Shown in pieces: positions 25,151-32,141 of a stretch of 64,000 nt of DNA (position 1 is the stretch's first letter; every line of letters begins with the position of its first letter). The stretch is from positions 124,001-188,000 of the forward strand of contig JACJZP010000002.1 of NCBI GenBank assembly GCA_020635535.1, in the 5' to 3' direction. The notes under the pieces are model-generated. The model was not told where the DNA came from. It saw only the letters and a list, made by a program, of their open reading frames with translations, and did not search any database. This stretch comes from Flavobacteriales bacterium (lineage in GTDB: Bacteria > Bacteroidota > Bacteroidia > UBA10329). The position numbers and the translations under genes are program-made.

Positions 25151-28111
25151 ATGAGAACATCTCTTTTTACCATCCTAACGTTCCTTGTTTTTGGAGCCTA
25201 TGCAAGCAATGATGTGCACGGGCATAAAGACGAAAACGAGGTCAGATTCATTACCAACAACAAGCGAATGCCCGATGTGGCCTACCAACAGCATTTGCGC
25301 AACCAGCCCAATTGGCAGAACTTTCTGTTGACCAACGGTACATGGTATGTTCATTTTAACGAGGCCAATGCCAAACCCCACCGCGCCTTTGGTAAGCCCA
25401 TAGCAGTGCCCGGTGCAGATGCCGTGGCCAAGGCCGAATACTTCATTCAGCATGTGCTAAGTGGTTTCAATATACCTACCGCAAATCTTGAACTGGTAAG
25501 CGTAACCGCCAATGAACACGCACAGCACGTTTCATTCAAACAGGTATATGCGGGTAGAGATGTGCTGAACTCGCGCCTTTCTGTGCGCCTTACCACAGAT
25601 GGCAAGGTGGTAGGTTTCTCGGCAGATGTCTATTCCAACATAGGTCTGGATGAGGTAGTGTTGGATGCGGCACAGGCCACTGCCGCTGCACTGGAGGGCC
25701 TTACCCAAGATGTGGTAAGTGTAGAGGCATCTTCTGACTGGAAAGTGCTTGCCATGCCCATGTACAGCACAAAGGAAATGCGGTTCCGTCCGGTTTATGA
25801 AATGACCATTCATACCAAGGATGAGGAAGGAATTCCGGCCAATTACCTTACGTATGTAGATGCAGTGAATGGTGAGGTACTGAGCCGTATGAACCGCGTT
25901 AGGCATTGCAGTGCAGAGCCTCCGGGCTCCAGCTCGGTAAATGTTACCGACAATGTAAGCCTTACCCAGCCCTATGACCCAGAGACCAACGCTGTGCTTG
26001 CCAACTTGGAGGTTTCGCAAGGCGGAAACACCTTCAATACGGATGCCAGTGGAAGCGTATCGGGGCTGAATCCGGGCAGCGCAACCTTTGCCATGCGCGG
26101 ACTCTGGGCAGAGGTGTTCACCAACGGAACAACACCCACCTTCAGTGCCACACTCAGCAATGGCGTTAACAACATTGACTGGGGAAACAATGCCAATACA
26201 AAGGAATCATCTGCCTACTACCATGTAAATATTGTGCACGATTACATGAAATCGAAGTTTCCAAGCTTCACCAACATGGATAGTCCGCTGGAGACCAATG
26301 TGGATGTATCGGGTTCGTGCAATGCGTTTTACAACGGTACCTCCATCAACTTCTATCAGTCTGGTGCAGGTTGCAACTCATTTGCCTTGGTAGGAGATGT
26401 GGTGTATCATGAATATGGGCATGGCATAAACAACACCTATTACCTTTCTCAGGGCGGGTTTTTCCAGAATGGCGCCATGGATGAGGGCTATGCCGATGTA
26501 TGGGCATTGGGCATTACCGCTAACCCTGTGCTGGGTCTGGGCAACAGTCAGAGCCTACCCAACGATTACATCAGACGGTATGACATCGATCCAAAGGTGT
26601 ACCCGCAAGATATAGTGGGAGAGGTGCATTCTGATGGCGAGATCATTGCCGGTGCATGGTGGGATCTCGGTCAGAATTTCGGAGACCTACAGCAGATGAT
26701 GGACCTCTATTCTGCCACGTTCGATGCCACGGTAACCGGTGCAAATGGCAACGAGGGAGAGGTTTACGTGGATATTCTTGTAGAGGCCCTGCAGGTAGAC
26801 GATTCTCCAGCCAATGGCGGAGATAATGACATTACCAATGGAACCCCCAACGACCTCGACATCATCAATGCATTCGATGCGCATGGAATAACACTGCTTT
26901 CCAACGCAGAACTGGACCATACACCCATAGAAACGCACAATAACCAGAGCATTGATGTAGAGGTGGAGGTAACACTCCAGTACCCATGGGCATTGAATGA
27001 TGCCATTCTGGCTTACAGGCTCAATAACGGCACTGCTTGGACCACCAGCAGTTTGACCAATACAGGGGGCAATGTCTATTCTGGCAGCATACCGGCACAG
27101 CCCAATGGTACGGTGGTTGCCTACTATGTGGCCCTTGAGAACCTGAACGGAACCTTGGCCAATGTTCAGCCAGTGGCTGCAAACCTTGCGCAGCCCAATG
27201 TGCCTTACTTTATTCTGGTAGGTTATGAGCAGAATAGGATAGAAGACTTCGATAATTTTCAGGACAACGATTGGCAGGAAGGACTTCCTACCGATAACAA
27301 CAGCACCGGAACTTGGACCATTGATGTTCCCATTCCATCATTCTCCGATGATGGGGTAATGGTGCAGACAGACCAAGACCACACACCCGGCAATGGCAAC
27401 ATTGCCTGTGCCATTACGGGCAATGCAACCAGCTCAAATTCCGGTATTGGAGAGAACGATGTAGATGATGGACACACCACGCTCGTTACCCCAATGTTCA
27501 ACGTCTTCAGTTTTGAGAATCCGGCATTCTCTTACTGGAGATACTATACCAATAGCCCCCCCTCAGGTGCCAATCCGGGAGCCGACTGGTGGCAGGTGTA
27601 CATTACCGATGATGGTACCAACTGGGTACCTGTGGAGAATACCAAGGTTTCTGACATGAGTTGGAGGAGGGTGGCCTTCCGTGTATTGGATTATGTGGAA
27701 CTGACCGATAAGGTTCAGATAAAGTTCATTGCATCAGACAGTACGCACGTAGGGCAGGAGTTGGATGGCGGAAGCCTTATTGAAGCCGCCATGGACGACC
27801 TTGAGCTTTGGGAACTGGAAGGAACCAACCCAGAAGGTGTAGAGGAATCGGGCATTACGCAGTTGAGCCTTTACCCGAACCCAACTACAGGAACTACCCG
27901 CTTGGAAATGAACCTGAGCCAAGCATCGGCCATCAGTTTGGAAGTGCTTGATCTACGTGGCGCGTTGGTAAGAAGCCACACATTTGGACAGATGAGCGTT
28001 GGCAAGCAGATACTAAGTCTTGACCTTGGAGGGCTTACCAATGGCATTTATCAGCTACGCATACTTACCGATACGGGTCAATCTGTAAAACGTTTGGAGA
28101 TACTCAAGTAG
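25151..28111 (+). CDS. Secreted fungalysin-type (M36) metallopeptidase with T9SS sorting domain
   Basis: About 986 residues from ATG 25151 (MRTSLFTILTFLVFGAYA signal peptide). The open frame extends upstream but only as antisense to the DksA gene. Residues ~20-270 are an FTP-type propeptide. The catalytic zinc site is H420-E421-Y-G-H424 with the third ligand E445 in MDEGYADVW, the gluzincin pattern of M36. After the catalytic domain come beta-rich segments, including a MAM-like region (~690-900), and a T9SS domain beginning LSLYPNPTTGT. The likely role is extracellular protein degradation alongside the neighbouring S8 protease. A terminator hairpin follows 20 bases after the stop. Confidence 0.93.
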   Translation: MRTSLFTILTFLVFGAYASNDVHGHKDENEVRFITNNKRMPDVAYQQHLRNQPNWQNFLLTNGTWYVHFNEANAKPHRAFGKPIAVPGADAVAKAEYFIQHVLSGFNIPTANLELVSVTANEHAQHVSFKQVYAGRDVLNSRLSVRLTTDGKVVGFSADVYSNIGLDEVVLDAAQATAAALEGLTQDVVSVEASSDWKVLAMPMYSTKEMRFRPVYEMTIHTKDEEGIPANYLTYVDAVNGEVLSRMNRVRHCSAEPPGSSSVNVTDNVSLTQPYDPETNAVLANLEVSQGGNTFNTDASGSVSGLNPGSATFAMRGLWAEVFTNGTTPTFSATLSNGVNNIDWGNNANTKESSAYYHVNIVHDYMKSKFPSFTNMDSPLETNVDVSGSCNAFYNGTSINFYQSGAGCNSFALVGDVVYHEYGHGINNTYYLSQGGFFQNGAMDEGYADVWALGITANPVLGLGNSQSLPNDYIRRYDIDPKVYPQDIVGEVHSDGEIIAGAWWDLGQNFGDLQQMMDLYSATFDATVTGANGNEGEVYVDILVEALQVDDSPANGGDNDITNGTPNDLDIINAFDAHGITLLSNAELDHTPIETHNNQSIDVEVEVTLQYPWALNDAILAYRLNNGTAWTTSSLTNTGGNVYSGSIPAQPNGTVVAYYVALENLNGTLANVQPVAANLAQPNVPYFILVGYEQNRIEDFDNFQDNDWQEGLPTDNNSTGTWTIDVPIPSFSDDGVMVQTDQDHTPGNGNIACAITGNATSSNSGIGENDVDDGHTTLVTPMFNVFSFENPAFSYWRYYTNSPPSGANPGADWWQVYITDDGTNWVPVENTKVSDMSWRRVAFRVLDYVELTDKVQIKFIASDSTHVGQELDGGSLIEAAMDDLELWELEGTNPEGVEESGITQLSLYPNPTTGTTRLEMNLSQASAISLEVLDLRGALVRSHTFGQMSVGKQILSLDLGGLTNGIYQLRILTDTGQSVKRLEILK

Positions 28112-28131
28112 CAAATAGCTACGTGCAACGG

Positions 28132-28160
28132 AAAAGGAGCTTGAAAAGGCTCCTTTTCTG
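28132..28160 (+). terminator. Terminator after the M36 peptidase gene
   Basis: A perfect 9-base stem (28132-28140 with 28149-28157) around an 8-base loop, with a T-rich 3' side. It may also act on the convergent LuxR-type gene, because the left arm is A-rich. Confidence 0.8.
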
Positions 28161-28176
28161 TTTTCAGCATTATCCG

Positions 28177-28500
28177 TCAATCTTCCTCATGCCTGTTCCA
28201 AGGCAGGTTGCGCATTGTACCAAAAAGATACACGCTGTGCAAGCAGCCTTTGGTGTCAAATCCATTCATGGTGGCCCATAGCGGTATCAGGCTGCCAGCA
28301 TTTATTCCAAGCAATTTATAGATGCGGTCCATGTGCGTATCAATAGTATGTGGGCTGTTGCCCAGCACATGGGCCAGTTGCTTGCGCGGTAACCCGTGTA
28401 CAAATAGGCTTATAATACGTGCCTGATGGAGGGTAATGTACTTGCCATCTACAAGGAATTTGGGCACTCTGTGCCCACGGTTTTCAGCATTCTCATTCAT
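28177..28500 (-). CDS. Small LuxR-type helix-turn-helix regulator
   Basis: 107 residues with no receiver or sensor domain. Residues ~20-70 carry a GerE/LuxR-type HTH: ITLHQARIISLFVHGLPRKQLAHVLGNSPHTIDTHMDRIYKLLGI, broken here only by the reader's eye into helices 1-4, with the recognition helix at SPHTIDTHMDRIYKLLG. The remaining C-terminal ~35 residues are unassigned. Its upstream side faces a 590-base gene-poor stretch with inverted repeats, 21-bp tandem repeats and a pentanucleotide tract, so it may regulate that region or itself. Confidence 0.8.
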   Translation of the reverse strand: MNENAENRGHRVPKFLVDGKYITLHQARIISLFVHGLPRKQLAHVLGNSPHTIDTHMDRIYKLLGINAGSLIPLWATMNGFDTKGCLHSVYLFGTMRNLPWNRHEED

Positions 28501-28565
28501 TGTTCCTGGTTTAAGGTTTTAACAAACTGAATGTAATTAATTTTTCAATGTAGCATGTTATTTTT

Positions 28566-28585
28566 CTTGGCTTATTCAAGCCAAG
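28566..28585. promoter_or_regulatory. Perfect inverted repeat upstream of the LuxR-type gene
   Basis: CTTGGCTT-ATTC-AAGCCAAG, an 8-base perfect stem with a 4-base spacer, 66 bases upstream of the LuxR-type start codon in AT-rich DNA. It is not followed by a T-run, so an operator is more likely than a terminator. The binding protein is unknown; the adjacent HTH protein is the obvious candidate. Confidence 0.4.
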
Positions 28586-28723
28586 TTAATTTATCTGGCT
28601 TGTTATATCTAAACAGAATCAGCTATTGACACGTGTGTTCAGTGCTCCAATCTTTGTACCTCGTTCTTTGACTAACGGTGTAAAATATAAAGTATACAGT
28701 GTATAAGCCTTGGTTTGGCGCGT

Positions 28724-28750
28724 ACTAATACAATTACACGTTGTATTAGT
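28724..28750. promoter_or_regulatory. Perfect 10-base inverted repeat before the tandem array
   Basis: ACTAATACAA and TTGTATTAGT separated by 7 bases, ending 17 bases before the first 21-bp tandem repeat. It could be an operator, a recombinase site or a structured RNA element. There is no T-run on the plus strand. Confidence 0.4.
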
Positions 28751-28766
28751 ATTGGTACATGGAAAA

Positions 28767-28941
28767 CTTGATCTGGTTTATCGCATACTTGATCTGGTTT
28801 ATCGCATACTTGATCTGGTTTATCGCATACTTGATCAAGTCTATCACATACTTGATCTGGTTTATCACATACTTGATCTAGTCTATCGCATACTTGATCT
28901 GGTTTATCACATACTTGATCTAGTTTATCGCATACTTGATC
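28767..28941. repeat. 21-bp tandem repeat array (eight full units)
   Basis: Eight head-to-tail units of CTTGATCTGGTTTATCGCAT plus A, starting at 28767 and every 21 bases to 28934, then a partial ninth unit CTTGATC. Units differ by a few substitutions; two contain the palindrome CTTGATCAA(G). Since 21 is a multiple of three, the array stays open on the plus strand (28710-28964, TTG start) and would encode a heptad LDLVYRI; several differences between units are at third codon positions. There is no convincing ribosome-binding site, so I treat it as a DNA repeat. Unit size and number also resemble iterons. Confidence 0.9.
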
Positions 28942-29031
28942 AAATGTACCGCGCAGTAAATTAAATACAGGGTCTGTTCAACCAACTGTGTCAACCCTGA
29001 AGGTGGTGTCAAGCGATTTTCAAATAATATC

Positions 29032-29070
29032 ATTCAATTCAATTCAATTCAATTCAATTCAATTCAATTC
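29032..29070. repeat. AATTC pentanucleotide microsatellite before the FnIII-like gene
   Basis: Almost eight perfect copies of ATTCA/AATTC, ending 22 bases before the ATG at 29093. A change of one unit would alter promoter or leader spacing by 5 bases without touching the coding frame. This is the form expected of a phase-variable simple-sequence repeat. Confidence 0.9.
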
Positions 29071-29092
29071 TTAACCCTTTAATATCAATATC

Positions 29093-29797
29093 ATGAGAAA
29101 AGTAGTATGCAGTTTAAGTTATCACAGCAGCAAGGTAAACGACCTGCCCGTGTTTGCAGGAGGTGTGCGAGATGGGATCTATGGCAATGCGGTGGAGTTT
29201 GCAACACCTCCCATTGCACAGGTGGATTTTCAGAAAGACATAGACCAGTATAACGATACCCGTTATGCTTACGAGCAGGGCGGTCTGGCACAGAAAGGGC
29301 CTTATCTGGAGGCCAAGAGTAAACTGATGGGTTCTTTAGACACTATGGCCAGTTATGTGAGCACCTTGGCCAATAGCAATGCCAACATTATTACCCTTGC
29401 CGGTTTTGTACCTACCAAGAGCAACCGTTCTGGAGCACCAAAACCGGTTACACCCACAGATGTACAGCTTAAGAGAGGCGCTTCCGGTCAACTGTTGGCA
29501 GAATGCGCCCGACAAAACAACGTTTTGAATTATGGTTGCATTCTTACGCCAGAGGCACCCTTGCCATACAATGTAATTATAAATGATGGCGGACAACTGG
29601 TGTACGAACCAGAGGTGGAAGCTTCCAACGGTGCAGCTGCCAATGCAGCATACAGGGTATACATAGACCTTAACCCCACTAGGAAGAAACTTTTCCAGAA
29701 TCTGACACCCGGCATCAAGTACTACGTTACCTTTTTTGCGGCCAATAGCACTGGGGTAAGTTCGCTGAGCCCTTCAGTGGCATTGATTTGCGGCTAA
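29093..29797 (+). CDS. FnIII-like protein of unknown function
   Basis: 234 residues with no signal peptide. The first ~95 residues are helical and polar (QVDFQKDIDQYNDTRYAYEQ, YLEAKSKLMGSLDTMASYV). The C-terminal ~100 residues look like a fibronectin type III fold, with the closing strand pattern FQNLTPGIKYYVTFFAANST. In Bacteroidota similar ~220-residue proteins often occur singly near recombinases; no function is known to me. It is preceded by a pentanucleotide tract and followed by a hairpin and the tyrosine recombinase gene. Confidence 0.75.
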   Translation: MRKVVCSLSYHSSKVNDLPVFAGGVRDGIYGNAVEFATPPIAQVDFQKDIDQYNDTRYAYEQGGLAQKGPYLEAKSKLMGSLDTMASYVSTLANSNANIITLAGFVPTKSNRSGAPKPVTPTDVQLKRGASGQLLAECARQNNVLNYGCILTPEAPLPYNVIINDGGQLVYEPEVEASNGAAANAAYRVYIDLNPTRKKLFQNLTPGIKYYVTFFAANSTGVSSLSPSVALICG

Positions 29798-29841
29798 CGC
29801 CAGCGTAGGGGAGGGCATAGGGTAATTTCCGTGCCACCTTG

Positions 29842-29880
29842 GCCCCGTCTGCCCATTGTGCGGCAGATGGGGCTATTCCT
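29842..29880 (+). terminator. Terminator-like hairpin after the FnIII-like gene
   Basis: A 12-base stem (29842-29853 with 29862-29873, one G-T pair) and an 8-base loop, 45 bases after the stop codon. The following sequence (TATTCCTGT) is only weakly T-rich. Confidence 0.55.
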
Positions 29881-29928
29881 GTAAATGTACTTTTTGTTGA
29901 AAAAAGTGCAGATCAGTTTGTTATATTG

Positions 29929-29936
29929 TATATTTG
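29929..29936 (+). promoter_or_regulatory. -7 promoter box (TATATTTG) for the recombinase
   Basis: Exact TANNTTTG match, 60 bases before the recombinase start codon and after the terminator-like hairpin of the preceding gene, so the recombinase probably has its own promoter. Confidence 0.5.
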
Positions 29937-29996
29937 AAAATGACGTACCCATTGCAGTAGCATTGAATAAAGACCACATGGCCCCTGCCGCTTATA

Positions 29997-31250
29997 ATGA
30001 CCTCAGAAACCAACAGGTTTAAAACCACGGTAATCTTCAGAAAGGAGCATCATAGAAACGTCTTGGTGCTCAGTCTTTACATGCCCAATAGCGATGTGCT
30101 GAATGGCATTGCAAAGAAGTTGGGCGCCACCTACAGCGTTACCAAAAAGATGTGGCACCTGCCCTATTCCAAAGAATCGGTCAATCAGGCGTTTGAGGCA
30201 TTCAAAGACAAAGCTTGGGTAGATTATTCTGCTATTCAGACCAAACGTCATGTCGAGCGGAATGAAATGAAGCCGAGACATCTAACAGATTTCTCCCATT
30301 CTGCAGGCTCAGGGCAGGCCACTCCGCAAGCTTCGGTCGGAATGACGAAGACGGCTTGGACGCCTGAGCAAAAGGAAGCCATGTGGGCCTTTGCCGACAA
30401 GCTACGCATACGTAAGTACAGCCAAAGCACGTACAATACCTATGGCGTTTACTTCAAACAGTTTTTGGCCGCACACCCCGGCCAAGACCCTAAGGACATA
30501 ACCGAGGAGCAGATAAAGAAACATATCATAACTACCGTTAAGAAGCACAACTACGCTACCAAAACACAGAACCAGATAGTAAATGCCATCAAGTTCTATT
30601 ACGAGAAGGTTCTTGGTTTAAGGAAGCATGACTACTGGATACCTAGACCACGGAAGGAGTTTAAACTACCCACCGTAGCCAGCGAAGAAGAAATAGTAAG
30701 AATGTTGGTTGCCGCTGAGAATATCAAGCACCAATGCATCATTGGCATGTTATACAGCTCTGGGGTAAGACGTGGCGAACTCATTAACTTACGCATTGCC
30801 GATATTGACATTGACCGCAAGCAGGTGTTTGTGCGCGGTGGTAAAGGCAAAAAGGATAGAACCACCGTATTGAGCGATAGAATTGTGGTTGCGTTGCAGA
30901 AGTACATCTCAGAATGGCATCCGCAGTACTGGCTTTTTGAAGGTTCGGATAGAAAGCCCTATTCTGGTACAAGTGTTGGATTGATAGTAAAAGGTGCTGC
31001 CAAAAAAGCTGGGATCCAGAAAAATATAACACCGCACGTTTTAAGGCATAGCTTTGCAACTCATTTAATGGAACGCGGTACTGATACAAGATATATTCAA
31101 GAATTGCTTGGGCATTCGAATATCAAGACAACGGCAATATATGCTCACGTGAGCAAGAAAAATTTGGCAAAGATCAAAAGTCCTTTAGACCGTATTTTTG
31201 AAGATAAAGAACTGAATAACAATAACTTGAATAATCAATTGCCAGAGTAA
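29997..31250 (+). CDS. Tyrosine recombinase/integrase (XerC/IntI-like catalytic domain)
   Basis: 417 residues. An N-terminal arm (residues 1-83; KKMWHLPYSKESVNQAFEAF) is followed by a segment translated from an interspersed repeat (84-117), a SAM-like core-binding domain (~118-215) and the catalytic domain. Catalytic residues are R258 (SGVRRGELINL), the HVLRH box, the GHSNIKTT His and nucleophile Y382 (IYAHVS). The C-terminal KSPLDRI resembles integron integrases and their Bacteroidota relatives. I do not see the ~36-residue insertion that defines IntI before the HxxR box, so it is better called XerC/D-like. It lies just upstream of, and co-oriented with, a cassette-like region. Confidence 0.93.
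   Translation: MTSETNRFKTTVIFRKEHHRNVLVLSLYMPNSDVLNGIAKKLGATYSVTKKMWHLPYSKESVNQAFEAFKDKAWVDYSAIQTKRHVERNEMKPRHLTDFSHSAGSGQATPQASVGMTKTAWTPEQKEAMWAFADKLRIRKYSQSTYNTYGVYFKQFLAAHPGQDPKDITEEQIKKHIITTVKKHNYATKTQNQIVNAIKFYYEKVLGLRKHDYWIPRPRKEFKLPTVASEEEIVRMLVAAENIKHQCIIGMLYSSGVRRGELINLRIADIDIDRKQVFVRGGKGKKDRTTVLSDRIVVALQKYISEWHPQYWLFEGSDRKPYSGTSVGLIVKGAAKKAGIQKNITPHVLRHSFATHLMERGTDTRYIQELLGHSNIKTTAIYAHVSKKNLAKIKSPLDRIFEDKELNNNNLNNQLPE
30246..30347. repeat. Interspersed palindromic repeat inside the recombinase gene, in frame
   Basis: 102 bases beginning CGTCATGTCGAGCGG and ending TTCGGTCGGAATGACG, imperfect inverted ends. It is of the same family as the repeats at 62359-62462 and 62502-62598 (same CGTCATGTCGAG...GAGACATCT left part and GGTCGGAATGACG right part). 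It starts and ends exactly on codon boundaries (codons 84-117, 34 codons) and adds the sequence RHVERNEMKPRHLTDFSHSA and 14 further residues between the N-terminal arm and the core-binding domain. Confidence 0.85.
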
Positions 31251-31289
31251 GCTAAAGCAAATGCTTACTTTAGCAAGTAGTTGTGTAAC
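31246..31289. other. Overlapping inverted repeats and cassette start (attI-like position)
   Basis: Directly at the recombinase stop codon, AGTAAGC (31246) pairs with GCTTACT (31263) and GCTAAAG (31251) pairs with CTTTAGC (31268): two interleaved, mutually exclusive hairpins. They are followed by GTTGTGTAAC at 31280-31289, whose exact reverse complement GTTACACAAC lies after the next gene at 32028-32037. In integron logic this would be the junction where the first cassette begins. Function is inferred. Confidence 0.45.
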
Positions 31290-31291
31290 AT

Positions 31292-32014
31292 GTGAAAATG
31301 AAACCTGCAATCACCTCACTTTTCTTAGTTCTTTCCATTTGGACATATGGACAGAAAAGCAAGTTTCAACTCGTGGTGCAATCGGTGGCTATGGAAGACT
31401 GTGCAGACCATTTACCTATTGACACGACACTGAATTGGTATAGTGTAATGCATACCGACAGTGGAGATTTTATGATTTCCATTGACCCATCGAAATACAC
31501 TTACGAAGAAAGGGGAATGAAAAAGGGACCGTTTGAACTTAACCTCACAGAAGGTCAGAAATCCCTTTTTGTTTTTGGAGTTTCAAAAACATTAGCCGAA
31601 GGCAAAGTAAGCCATCAAGATCTCGAATATTATAACTATCAGCAATTCATATATCCAGGACAGCAACAAAACATATACGTGTTAGGTAATAATCCAAAGC
31701 GACAATCATACACTTTACATGGAACTGGTTGTGGAACCGCTGACCTACATTTTCCTGTGAAAGACTATGGTTTAGTTTTAAAAACATCAGGGTCAAGCCC
31801 AACTACCCAGGACATTATTAAGGAATTTTCCATGCTTGGTGAAACTGGTATGCCAATTCTGGAATGGTTTGGTGACATAGATGGTGACTTTCGCCCAGAC
31901 TTACTTTTCACAAGCGGCTCAACGAAAGGAACGCATTATACTCTTTTTGTCAGTTCTGAGGCTGAAATGCTGGTACGAAAAGTTAGCACTTACGACCATG
32001 GGAACTGTTATTAA
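31292..32014 (+). CDS. Secreted protein of unknown function in a cassette-like unit
   Basis: 240 residues; GTG at 31292 or ATG at 31298 both precede a signal peptide (AITSLFLVLSIWTYGQ). The mature part is beta-rich and polar. A segment PILEWFGDIDGDFRPDLLFTS resembles an FG-GAP-like or EF-hand-like calcium-binding turn (DIDGDFRPD), common in surface beta-propeller proteins. I do not recognise a family. The gene is tightly flanked by the 10-base complementary ends GTTGTGTAAC and GTTACACAAC, 2 bases before the GTG and 13 bases after the stop, as in a gene cassette. Confidence 0.75.
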   Translation: MKMKPAITSLFLVLSIWTYGQKSKFQLVVQSVAMEDCADHLPIDTTLNWYSVMHTDSGDFMISIDPSKYTYEERGMKKGPFELNLTEGQKSLFVFGVSKTLAEGKVSHQDLEYYNYQQFIYPGQQQNIYVLGNNPKRQSYTLHGTGCGTADLHFPVKDYGLVLKTSGSSPTTQDIIKEFSMLGETGMPILEWFGDIDGDFRPDLLFTSGSTKGTHYTLFVSSEAEMLVRKVSTYDHGNCY

Positions 32015-32027
32015 AAGAAAGAAACAC

Positions 32028-32049
32028 GTTACACAACAATGGTAACTGA
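32028..32049. other. Left half of an attC-like site, interrupted by the IS
   Basis: GTTACACAAC followed by AATGGTAACTGA. The arm CAAC..GGTA.CT is complementary to AGTACCCGTTG found on the far side of the insertion sequence (33824-33834). The two parts together would form one imperfect palindrome between two cassettes, now split by the IS. Inference from base pairing only. Confidence 0.4.
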
Positions 32050-32090
32050 TGCACAACCCCCATCCGCGTCAGAAGTTGACCGCAAATAAG

Positions 32091-32114
32091 TCCGCCTAAG
32101 GCGGATTTTTATTT
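32091..32114. terminator. Terminator-like hairpin at the IS edge
   Basis: TCCGCC-TAA-GGCGGA followed by five Ts and ATTT on the plus strand, about 80 bases after the preceding gene's stop codon and 28 bases beyond the transposase stop. It would stop plus-strand transcription entering the IS and may also end the transposase transcript. Confidence 0.7.
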
Positions 32115-32141
32115 GAGACGGGTTTTTCTGTTGTCAGAATT

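Noticed and set aside
25081..25173. Longer start of the DksA-like protein
   Set aside because: The additional 31 residues are hydrophobic, unlike DksA N-termini, and overlap the start region of the divergent M36 gene.
28767..28941. CRISPR array
   Set aside because: The 21-bp units are directly adjacent with no spacers, and no cas gene is present.
29997..31250. Genuine integron integrase (IntI)
   Set aside because: The extra helix segment that defines IntI before the HxxR box is not visible, so I call it a XerC/D-like tyrosine recombinase, even though the neighbouring cassettes look integron-like.
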